The position numbers and the translations under genes were made by a program. DNA of 64,000 nucleotides from Adenanthera pavonina (Eukaryota; Streptophyta; Magnoliopsida; Fabales; Fabaceae), in assembly GCA_026686845.1 (NCBI GenBank), contig JAIVEN010000040.1, positions 124,001-188,000 of the forward strand, in the 5' to 3' direction. The notes beneath the pieces were generated by a model that had not been told where the DNA came from, made no database searches, and saw only the letters and a list, made by a program, of their open reading frames with translations. Shown piece by piece: positions 49,850-57,865 of the stretch (position 1 is the stretch's first letter; the number at the start of each line of letters is the position of its first letter).

Positions 49850-51531
49850 TTCCCTCCCTCCTCGAAATGATTCGTCCTCGAATCACCACAATCTATATGG
49901 AAAGAAAGAGAATGATTAAAAGCATCAAATATAAAATAGGGAGTATACTTACTTTTCGAGCTTGATTGATGCATCTTTTCTTCAACCCTTGCTTGAACTA
50001 GCGATGTTATAATGACTCTTGATTGCACATTCATCCCTTTTAATGTTTCATCTTTACATTCTTGCATTCCAAACCAATCTCCGGGATCAAAAACCTTGTA
50101 ATGACCATTAGTTTGAGTTGCATATGACTTGTTTTCATGCATTAGTGGATCAGAACTTGATTTTCCTTCCATAACATTCACACTAATAATCTGCAACAAA
50201 AAACTAGAGGCAAATTTGACACAAGACTCAAGGAAAATTGAGATTTTAGAGTAAACATATGGGATGAAAGCTGGGCAGATTTTCACATTATTTGCTAGGT
50301 TCAAAATTTGGAAAGATTTGACACTTGTGGATGGTGCACATTGACAAGACACGGATGGAGCATAGGTCATAAGAGGAATACATATGGGTGAAAACAAAGT
50401 ATCACAAAGTTGGATGGAATAAGAAGAGAATGGGTTACTGGATAGAAAATGGAACACACAAGATTCATGAAAATGAGATGGAAGAAACCAATACAGAACC
50501 AAAAAGACATATGACTTATGAGACACACAAGAGACATAAAACATAAAATGAGTAAAGACTACTTCACAAATGAATTGACAAAGCTTTTGATGAAAATGAA
50601 ATGAAGTGACATAGATGGATAAACTAGAGAAAGAAGACACTAAATGATCAAACTTACTTTCTTTCACACTAGATTCAAGAGGAATTGAGGACACATAACA
50701 CATGGATAGACTAAATAAATTATAAGAATCAGAGATAAAGTAAGAAGGATTGAGAGGATGAAAAGAAGGAACATATGGAAGATATGAAGGAAGGAGTTGT
50801 AAAGAAACTACCTTAAACTCTCCTTCACTCAAACAACTCACAATTGCTATTGCCTCATTATTCTCATCTTTTCTCAAACTCTCTTTTTCTTTTCTCTTTT
50901 CTCTCTTTTTCTTTCTCTTTTTCATTCTTCTCTCAAGTTTCTTTTCACTCATTTGTTCTCCTCTTTTTTCAGTTTTCTGCACTCTTTCTTTTCTCACTTG
51001 TTTTTCACTCCTATTTTTACCACTCATATTCTTCTCACATTCATTTTTCCTTTCAAGCTCACTTTTGATTTTCTTGTGATTTTCATAGAATTGAATACAA
51101 CGCATTTCATGGGCTTTCTTTACTTCAAAAGAATAACTATCATCAAATAACCATGGATGCCCAAACACCATATCAACATGTTCAACTTCATCACACCCAT
51201 GAGAACTAATTTCTAATGGCATAACAATGTGAGTATCACTAGAAACAAGTACACCACTATTAACAAAGTTCTCTATCACCTCACTAGTAACATCTAGAGC
51301 AGTTGTCTCCACTAATGGTGGTAAATGATCATGATCAATCCCATCAAGAATATCATCAACATTTTCCTCCTTAAGATTCTCTAGAACATCATACTCTAAT
51401 TCATAAGAAACATTATCAACACAAGGATTTTGAGAATTAGAGGTACCTTCAAGAGTGGTTGATTCCCTTGGTTCAACAACCATTGTAGATGTTGAGGAAG
51501 ATATCTCCTCCATTGCATCTTTTTGCTCCAA
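49762..51531 (-). pseudogene. Degenerate pol-remnant frame (589 codons from ATG)
   Basis: This long open frame lacks any catalytic polymerase domain. Residues about 123-131 (FGHPWLFDD) resemble the PW-D motif that follows the protease region in plant Ty3/gypsy polyproteins. Residues about 152-224 are almost all Lys, Arg and Glu, as in the charged linker of such proteins. Residues about 245-450 are rich in Ser, Phe, Tyr, His and Cys and match nothing I recognise. Residues about 470-486 (ATQTNG then VFDPGDW) resemble the start of the integrase C-terminal region. SRTNHFEEGGND at about 551-562 resembles the polyprotein end of this group. The last 27 or so residues are read from the LTR. The frame is open upstream of this ATG for some codons and probably joined gag before a frameshift. 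The best reading is a deletion derivative in which protease-RT-RNase H-integrase core was lost or replaced. Function is unknown. Confidence 0.7.
49850..49863 (-). promoter_or_regulatory. Polypurine tract
   Basis: The minus strand reads GAGGAGGGAGGGAA directly before the 3' LTR start TGATAG. Position, length and purity fit the second-strand primer site of LTR retrotransposons. The same bases encode the EEGGN residues of the long frame, so coding sequence runs through the tract into the LTR. Confidence 0.88.
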
Positions 51532-51604
51532 ATGAGAATCACTTGGACTTGGAACTGAAATTTGTACCTTAGAAGTTTGCTCCTTTCTATGAGTTGGAAG
51601 ATAC

Positions 51605-51979
51605 TCATAGAAGTAGTGGTGTGGTGCATACTTTTACTTCAAGCTTCATGCTATTCCAAGTATCACACTGTTTCTCTTCACAAAGATGCTTTCTTTCAAA
51701 TCGTTCCCACCAAACTTTGGCTTTTCCTTCTAAGTGAAGAGTAGCTAATTTCACTTTCTCAAAATCGGAGTACTGGCACTCTTCAAACCATTGTTCAATT
51801 CTTCCTTCCCACTCCAAGTACATATCAGGATCATTCTCTCCACAAAATTTTGGGATGTTCAATTTAACATCCTTTTTGCATGAAGAAACTTGCATGCTAT
51901 CCAATTTGACATTCAACTTCTAGATTTGATCATTAAAAACTCTCATTAAAACTTTAAGTTCAAGTTCTTCACCAGCCAT
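51605..51979 (-). pseudogene. gag fragment of Ty3/gypsy type, with nonsense codon and frameshift
   Basis: The fragment contains a recognisable retrotransposon Gag start: IPKFCGENDPDMYLEWE, then IEQWF, LHLEGKAKVWW and a following Glu/Arg segment. In this family Gag forms the virus-like particle. A natural start is the ATG at 51979 (MAGEEL). A TAG codon at 51922-51920 interrupts the frame after 19 residues, and translation is otherwise open until a stop at 51605-51607. The open frame that continues the protein lies in another phase just downstream, so a small indel near 51630 separates gag from the long frame at 49762-51531. The usual capsid C-terminal part and the CCHC zinc knuckle were not found. 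Gag would be non-functional as it stands. Confidence 0.85.
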
Positions 51980-53049
51980 GCTTAGAATCTCAAATATATT
52001 AGTGAATAGAAGACAAAGAAAGGACCTTGCACACTCTCTCACGTGTTTCACTCAACAATGATACAAATTCACTCGTATTTTGCACACTTTAAAGGCTTTT
52101 TCCAGAAATGATATTTATTACACTCTTGCCTTTTACCACTCACTCTTGCTTCCTATGAGAGTGCAAAATTGAATTTGAACTTAAAATCAAGAAACAATGT
52201 TTTTAGTGGCAATCTCAAAGTCAAAGATCCAAAAATTCAAATTCTCAAAAGAGTTTAAAATGTTGGTGACCAACAAAGAAAGATGATTTTTTTTTGTTTT
52301 TAGCAAAAGAAATGAATTTTCCAGCCAAGAAAAGAGAAAAGGAAATGCTGGAAATTAAGACAAGAGGATGGATGTGTTTTAGATGACTATCAAATCTTAA
52401 ACAAGGAAGGAACAAGTTAGAGAATTAAATTAGGAAGAAAAAAAATAGATGGAATTAAACTAGAAGAGTAAAATTCTAAAGAGAAGAATGGAAACTCATC
52501 ACTCAAATGAGAAATTGTGAATAGGTATTCAAAAGTCAATCCTCCTTTAATAAGATCAAAAAAAGGAGCAATTAAATAACATTAATGCCCAATCACAAAA
52601 GGAAATTTGTAATTCAAACTACCACCTTGATTGAAATATCTTAAAGTAGGAAAGAAAATAAGATCTCCTTAATTTTTGAAAATTGCCTTAGCAGCCATAT
52701 CTCTTTTTTTTTCATTCTTTCCTCCTCCTTTTTTTTCTTTTTAATTTTATATACGAAATTTTTTTTTCAAGGTTGCAATTAATTCTCTTTTTTTTCTTCT
52801 CTTCCTTCCCTTTTTTCCTTAAATCAATTTCTTTTTTTTTTGGCAAAATCACAACAAGAAATCTAGGCAGCAAGAAATGGATGAACAGTATGTATGAGTA
52901 GTAACAAAGAACAGTGATGAGCGTATGGATAAAACAGTGATGAACAGTACGGATGAACACTGTGAATGAACAGTACGGATGATTTCTGGAAAGCAAGGAA
53001 AAGAAAATGCAATGAAACGACAGAATCACACCTTGATTTGCAAGCCGAA
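51980..53049 (-). other. Untranslated leader of the element
   Basis: About 1.07 kb lies between the PBS and the gag start, with no frame that I can support. In sense it begins with GAACAGT-type motifs (52860-53000), then an A/G-rich stretch with long A runs (about 52690-52850), then AT-rich sequence to the gag ATG. Long leaders are common in plant Ty3/gypsy elements and carry packaging and dimerisation signals, but I cannot point to one here. Confidence 0.6.
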
Positions 53050-53061
53050 GCTCTAATACCA
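53050..53061 (-). promoter_or_regulatory. Primer-binding site, inner copy
   Basis: The minus strand reads TGGTATTAGAGC, two bases inside an LTR end. It differs at one place from the TGGTATCAGAGC complement of plant initiator tRNA-Met, so this copy is the better preserved of the two PBS copies. It adjoins the partial LTR at 53064, not the complete 5' LTR. Confidence 0.85.
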
Positions 53062-53063
53062 AA

Positions 53064-53185
53064 TGATGGGAGACACGTTAGGAACCTGTCCTAAGAGCCT
53101 TCTTTGATATAAGGATCATGCAACTCAAGGAAAGATAAATTGAACATAAGAACAATGAAGAACAATAATGAACAAAAAATGAAAG
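53064..53185 (-). repeat. Partial LTR end (about 120 bp of R/U5)
   Basis: From TGATGGGAGACACG through about 53185 the sequence matches the U5 end of the full LTRs (GGAACCTGTCCTAAGAGCC, TGATATAAGGATC, CAACTCAAG). The match then fades into leader sequence with GAACAGT motifs. No U3 or TATA box accompanies it. Together with 53186-53564 it makes a repeated module: LTR end, leader, PBS. Confidence 0.85.
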
Positions 53186-53550
53186 ATCACAAAGTCTAGA
53201 AAAAAAAGGATCAACAACATAGAACAAAAACAGCAAGGCAACAACAGATGAACAATGACAATAGTATGATGAACAGTACGGACAAACAGTACTATGAACA
53301 GTGAGCAGTATTGTGAAATCTGGGCAGCAAGAAATGTTCAGCAGTACTGTGAAATCTGGGCAGCAAGAAATGAATGAACAGTGATGAACAATACGAAAAT
53401 GAACAGTGACCAGTGTACGGATCAAGAGTGAAAAACAAGGATTGATGAACAGTGAAATGAACAGTCACAATTTCTGGACAATAAGGAAGAATGGGATAAA
53501 ACAAAGACAAATGAAGCAAAACAAAGACACACCTTGATTTGCAAGCCGAA

Positions 53551-53562
53551 GCTCTAATACTA
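53551..53562 (-). promoter_or_regulatory. Primer-binding site, outer copy
   Basis: The minus strand reads TAGTATTAGAGC, two bases inside the complete 5' LTR. It has two differences from the plant initiator tRNA-Met complement. It is followed inward by the same GCTTCGGCTTGCAAATCAAGG as the inner copy. Confidence 0.8.
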
Positions 53563-53564
53563 AA

Positions 53565-54472
53565 TGATGGGAGACATGTTAGGAACCTGTCCTAAGAGCC
53601 TTTTTTGATATAAGGATCGTGTAACTCAAGCAAAGATAAATTAAACACAAGAACAACAAAGAACAGAAACTAAAGAAAATAGATATGATAAAATAAGAAG
53701 ACTGAACAAAATGTTGGTCGAAGGAAATAGACTCCAAGAGAACCCGTCTCTTGAATCCTAAGCCCGAGACGCCACAAGCATCACCACTCCTTGATAAGTC
53801 CTCATTCTTTCTGGCACTCAAGGATAAGCAAGAAAGAACTCGCTGAACAACAATAAAGTTGCTGAAAAGAAATTCATTCATTCATGTTGTGGTTTGCAAA
53901 AGTACAAGAGGTGCCTATTTATAGGCAAATATTAACCCACAAACTAACTCTAGTTCAGCCCATAAACCTAACCTTATTAAAGCTCATTAATACAAAAAGG
54001 AAACCCTAAGTCAAAATGAGCATTTAATTCTAATTTTGAATTTGAAAAAGTTGGCTCCTCTTTAATGCATAAAGGAAAACAAATCAGATTTATGATTGTA
54101 TGTTCTTTATTCAAAAAGGAAACAAATCAACAAAAATAATCATTAAAAACGTCACTTTTAGTGAGCACATGAGAAGCACATGGATTTTAAGTGAATCCTC
54201 CTTGTTGGGCTTTCTTCAAGTTGGGTTCTTTGACTATAATATGACTCCATATTTTCAGCTTGCCTCTTTCTTTGTTTTGGGCCTCAAAATCATTGAAATG
54301 CAATGGTTCCATGTTAATAATGTTTTGGATCACCCCATTTATCACTTTTATTCTAGCCCTAGTCATTGGTCCTCCAATGCCTTGAAGTGAGCCTTAAATT
54401 TGTTCATAGTCCATTGTTGCTCTTAGTTTGCCCTCATCATCAAATGCTTCGTGCCTCAATCGTACTCTATCA
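53565..54472 (-). repeat. 5' LTR (908 bp)
   Basis: This is a complete LTR with TGATGGG at the low end and CTCTATCA at the high end on the plus strand. U3 is at the high-coordinate side, and the TATA box at 53914-53925 predicts a start near 53885-53890. That gives U3 of about 585 bp and R-U5 of about 320 bp. The U3 start encodes a polyprotein tail (RHEAFDDEGKL, later GGPMTRAR), but a TAA interrupts it after about 26 codons in this copy. The plus-strand frames at 54100 and 54366 are antisense to this and are not called. Confidence 0.93.
53914..53925 (-). promoter_or_regulatory. LTR promoter TATA box
   Basis: The minus strand reads CCTATAAATAGG, a strong match to plant TATA boxes, set in GC-poor surroundings in the middle of the LTR. 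The same box is at 57307-57318 in the solo LTR. Transcription would run toward lower coordinates through the element. Confidence 0.75.
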
Positions 54473-54477
54473 AGAAT
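54473..54477. repeat. Right target-site duplication of the full element
   Basis: AGAAT follows the LTR terminus and continues directly into GCCACAAGATTTGG of the satellite. It pairs with AGATT at 49135-49139, with one mismatch. Confidence 0.8.
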
Positions 54478-56951
54478 GCCACAAGATTTGGAATTTTAAG
54501 CAAGGTAGGGAGTTTATGCGGCTTACTCGTAACAATTCGAGTCTAGTTGGAAGAAACGTGCACAATTCGGCTTCATCATCATGCCATTTTGGCCAAACTA
54601 TCAAACTTCATGAAAATGCTTTGAAAAGCAAAAGAAATCAGAAAATCTCATGAAATTTGCAACCTGAAGTGAGCTAGTAAGTTTATCCGACATCCTCACA
54701 CCAATTTGAGCCTTGGTTGATGAAATGAACACAATCGGATTCCGCTTTAACCTCTTTTGGTTTGAAAGTTCCAGGTGTCTAAACATTCACCGGGAGGCTC
54801 TAAGGAGGAGAATGGCACAAGATTTGGAATTTTAAGCTAAGTAGGGAGTTTATTCGGCTTACACACAACAATTCGAGTCTAGTTGGAGGAAACGTGCACA
54901 ATTCGGCTTCATTATTACCCCATTTTGGCCAAACGATACAAATTTATGAAAATGCATTGAAAAGCAAAAGATAATAAAAAATCTCATGAAATTTGAAACC
55001 TGAAGTGAGTTAGTGTGTTTATCCGACTTCCTCACACCAATTTGAGCCTTGGTTGATGAAATAAACACAATCTGATTCCGATTTAACCTCCTTTTGTTCG
55101 AAAGTTCCAGGTTTCAAAACATTCACTGGGAGGCTCTAAGGAGGATAATGCCACGTGATTTGGAAATTTAAGCGATGTAGGGAGTTTATGCAGCTTACTC
55201 ACAATTCGAGTCTAGTTAGAAGAAACGTACGCAACTCGGCTTTATCATGACGCCATTTTGGTGAAACGATCCAACTTCATGACAATACATTGAAAAGCAA
55301 AAGATAATAAAAAATCTCACGAAATTTGCAACATGAAGAGAGCTAGTGAGTTTATCCGACATCCTCACACCAATTTGAGCCTTGGTTGATGACATGAACA
55401 CAATAGGAATCCGCTGTAACCTCATTTTGTTTGAAAGTTCTAGGTTTCTAAACATTCACTGGGAGGCTTTAAGGAGGAGAATGCCACAAGATTTGGACTA
55501 TCAAGCGAGGTAGGGAGTTTATGCGGCTTACTCACAAAAATTCGAGTCTAGTTGAAAGAAACGTGCGCAATTAGGCTTTATCATGATGCCATTTTGGCCA
55601 AACAATCCAAGTATATGAAAATGCATTGAGAAGCAAAATAAATCGAAAAATCTCATGAAATTTGCAACATGAAATGAGCTAGTGAGTTTATCCGATATCA
55701 TCACACCAATTTGAGCCTTGGTTGATGAAATGAACACAATTGGATTCCTCTTTAACCTCATTTGGTTTAAAAGTTCCAGGTTTCTAAACATTCACCGGGA
55801 GGCTCTAAGGAGGAGAATGCCACAAGATTTGGAATTTTAAGTGAGGTAGGGAGTTTCTGCGGCTTACTCACAACAATTCGAGTCTAGTTGGAAGAAACAT
55901 GCACAATTCGGATTCGTCATTACCCCATTTTGGCCAAATGATCTAACTTCATGAAAATGCATTGACAGCCAAAACATAATAAAAAATCTCACGAAATTTG
56001 CAGCATGAAGTGAGCTAGTGAGTTTATCCGACATCCTCACACCAATTTGAGCCTTGGTTGATGAAATGAACACAATCGGATTCCGCTTTAACCTCATTTT
56101 GTTCGAAAGTTCCAGGTTTCAAAACATTCACCAGGAGGCTCTAAGGAGGAGAATGCCACAAGATTTGGAATTTTAAGCGAGGTAGGGAGTTTATGCGGCT
56201 TAATCACAATATTTCGAGTGAAGTTGGAAGAAACGTGCATAATTCGGCTTCATCATGATGCCATTTTGGCCAAACGATCCAAATTTAACCAAATGCATTA
56301 GAAAGCAAAAGATAATAAAAAATGTCATGAAATTTGCAACATGAAGTGAGCTAGTGTGTTGATCCGACTTCCTCACACTAATTTCAGCCTTGGTTGATGA
56401 AATAAACACAATCTGATTCCAATTTAACCTCCTTTTGTTCGAAAGTTCCAGGTTTCAAAACATTCACTGGGAGGCTCTAAGGAGGATAATGCCACAAGAT
56501 TTGGAATTTTAAGCGAGGTAGGGAGTTTATGCGGCTTACTCACAATTCGAGTCTAGTTGGAAGAAACGTCCGCAATTCGGCTTTATCATGACGCCATTTT
56601 GGTGAAACGATACAACTTCATGAAAATGCATTGAAGAGCAAAAGTTAATAAAAAATCTCATGAAATTTGCAACATGAAGTGAGCTAGTGAGTTTATCCGA
56701 CATCCTCACACGAATTTGAGCCTTGGTTGATGAAATAAACACAATCGGATTCCGCTTTAACCTCATTTTGTGCGAAAGTTCCAGGTTTCAAAATATTCAC
56801 CGGGAGGCTCTAAGGAGAAAAATGCCACAAGATTTGGAATTTTAGGCGAGGTAGGGAGTTTATGCGGCTTACTCACAAAAATTCGAGTCTAGTTGGAAGA
56901 AACGTGCACAATTCGGCTTCATCATCACGCCATTTTGGCCAAACGATCCAA

Positions 56952-56956
56952 CTTTA
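56952..56956. repeat. Left target-site duplication of the solo LTR
   Basis: CTTTA precedes the LTR. CTTTT, then ATGAAAATGC, follows it at 57866. Four of five bases match directly, and all five match if one T was added. The satellite sequence expected here is CCAACTTTATGAAAATGC, so the join is in phase. Confidence 0.75.
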
Positions 56957-57306
56957 TGATGGGAGACACGTTAGGAACCTGTCCTAAGAGCCTTTTTTTT
57001 ATATAATGATTGTGCAACTCAAGGAAAGATAAATTAAACACAAGAACAACAAAGAACAGAAACTAAAGAAAATAGAGACGATGAAATAAGAAGACTGAAC
57101 AAAATGTTGGTCGAAGGAAATAGACTCCAAGAGAACCCGTCTCTTGAATCCTAACTGCGGGAAGCCACAAGGATCACCACTCCTTGATAAGTCCTCATTC
57201 TTTCTGGTACTCAAGGATAAGCAAGAAAGAACTCACTGAACAACAATAAAGTTGCTGAAAAGAAATTCATTCATTCATGTTGTCGTTTGCAAGAGTACAA
57301 GAGGTG

Positions 57307-57318
57307 CCTATTTATAGG
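57307..57318 (-). promoter_or_regulatory. TATA box in solo LTR
   Basis: The minus strand reads CCTATAAATAGG at the same LTR position as in the 5' LTR of the full element. If active, it would transcribe the satellite to its left on the minus strand, the strand that carries the recurrent satellite frames. Confidence 0.7.
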
Positions 57319-57579
57319 CAAATATTAACCCACAAACTAACTCTAGTTCAGCCCACATACCTAACCTTATTAAAGCTCATTAATACAAAAAGGAAACCCT
57401 AAGTCAAAATGAGCATTTAATTCTAATTTTGAATTTGAAAAAGTTGGCTCCTCTTTAATGCATAAAGGAAAACAAATCAGATTTATAATTGTATGTTCTT
57501 TATTCAAAAAGGAAACAAATCAACAAAAATAATCATTAAAAACGTCACTTTTAGTGAGCACATGAGAAGCACATGGATT

Positions 57580-57863
57580 TTAAGTGGATCCTCCTTGTTG
57601 GGCTTTCTTCAAGTTGGGTTCTTTGACTATAATATGGCTCCATATTTTCAGCTTGCCTCTTTCTTTGATTTGGGCCTCAAAATCATTGAAATGCAATGGT
57701 TCCATAATAATAATGTTTTGGATCACCCCATTCATCGCTTTTGTTCTAGCTCTAGTCATTGGTCCTCCAATGCCTTGAAGTGAGCCTTGAATTTGTACAT
57801 AGTCCATTGTTGCTCTTAGCTTGCCCTCATTATCAAATGCTTCATGCCTCGATCGTACTCTAT
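57580..57863 (-). pseudogene. Polyprotein C-terminal tail encoded in U3 of the solo LTR
   Basis: The frame enters at the LTR edge (DRVRSRHEAF), passes through GGPMTRARTKAMNG and ends at a TAA at 57580-57582 after QQGGST. The PMTRARTK stretch is a recurrent mark of plant Ty3/gypsy polyprotein ends. In an intact element this frame would continue from the interior across the polypurine tract. Here it is cut off from any start of its own and is only fused by chance to an upstream satellite frame that begins at 58047. It is a remnant, not a gene. Confidence 0.7.
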
Positions 57864-57865
57864 CA

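Larger units (their letters stand above)
52860..53475 (-). repeat. Degenerate GAACAGT-motif repeats in the leader
   Basis: On the plus strand the motif (AT)GAACAGT with small changes recurs many times: for example GATGAACAGTACGGATG near 52940 and 52970, then ATGAACAGTG and AACAGTAC through 53240-53470. GAAATCTGGGCAGCAAGAAATG occurs as two close copies at about 53310 and 53350. The motifs lie in both copies of the leader module, on either side of the partial LTR at 53064. They look like a decayed minisatellite. Inverted or stem-forming roles are possible but unproven. Confidence 0.65.
49140..54472 (-). mobile_element. Non-autonomous Ty3/gypsy-type LTR retrotransposon
   Basis: The element is 5333 bp and its sense strand is minus. 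In sense order it has a 5' LTR (54472-53565), a PBS, a repeated leader module, a long leader, a broken gag fragment, a degenerate pol-remnant frame, a polypurine tract and a 3' LTR (49849-49140). Both LTRs begin TGAT and end ATCA in sense. The primer site resembles the complement of plant initiator tRNA-Met. The Gag fragment has the Ty3/gypsy pattern with a WW in the middle. I find no reverse transcriptase YxDD-like block, RNase H or integrase core anywhere in the 3.7-kb interior, so mobilisation would need proteins from a related element. It inserted into a satellite monomer: the repeat resumes in phase and the 5-bp flanks agree at four of five positions. Numerous LTR differences and nonsense changes mark it as old. 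Confidence 0.93.
54473..56956. repeat. Middle satellite segment between the two insertions
   Basis: About 7.4 units of the same satellite in the same orientation, resuming in phase at AGAATGCCACAAG. Units at 55195 and near 56528 are 333 bp because AAC is missing (CTCACAATTCG). Variation between neighbours is higher than in the 8-22 kb part, and no short higher-order period is clear. It ends within a monomer at CCAACTTTA, where the solo LTR begins. No gene is seen. Confidence 0.95.
56957..57865 (-). mobile_element. Solo LTR of the same family (909 bp)
   Basis: A single complete LTR, from TGATGGG to CTCTATCA, is flanked on both sides by satellite in phase and by a near-perfect 5-bp duplication. 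There is no internal sequence, PBS or polypurine tract. This is the usual result of recombination between the two LTRs of one element. Unlike the 3' LTR at 49140 it has no 198-bp deletion, and unlike the 5' LTR at 53565 its U3 coding tail is not interrupted by the early TAA. The TATA box CCTATAAATAGG is at 57307-57318 on the minus strand. Confidence 0.92.

Noticed and set aside
50844..51150. Plus-strand Ser/Phe-rich frames (50844-51068, 50953-51150)
   Set aside because: They are the antisense of the Lys/Glu-rich, purine-rich part of the element's long frame. Low-complexity pyrimidine runs keep them open.
52680..53062. Minus-strand 116-codon frame at 52712-53062
   Set aside because: It runs through poly-A/purine-rich leader sequence and ends in a Lys/Arg/Glu low-complexity tail. 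There is no recognisable domain, and it lies between the PBS and gag.
53078..53425. Minus-strand frames ending SKKALRTGS at 49154, 53078, 53579 and similar at 56999
   Set aside because: They are translations of the R/U5 part of the LTR. The similarity between them is LTR identity, not a gene family.
54100..54390. Plus-strand 96-codon frame in the LTR, repeated at 57493-57783
   Set aside because: It is shared only because both LTRs are copies, lies antisense to the U3 coding tail, and has no promoter of its own on that strand.
49140..54472. An autonomous retrotransposon
   Set aside because: No reverse transcriptase, RNase H or integrase core could be found in any frame, and gag has a nonsense codon and a frameshift.
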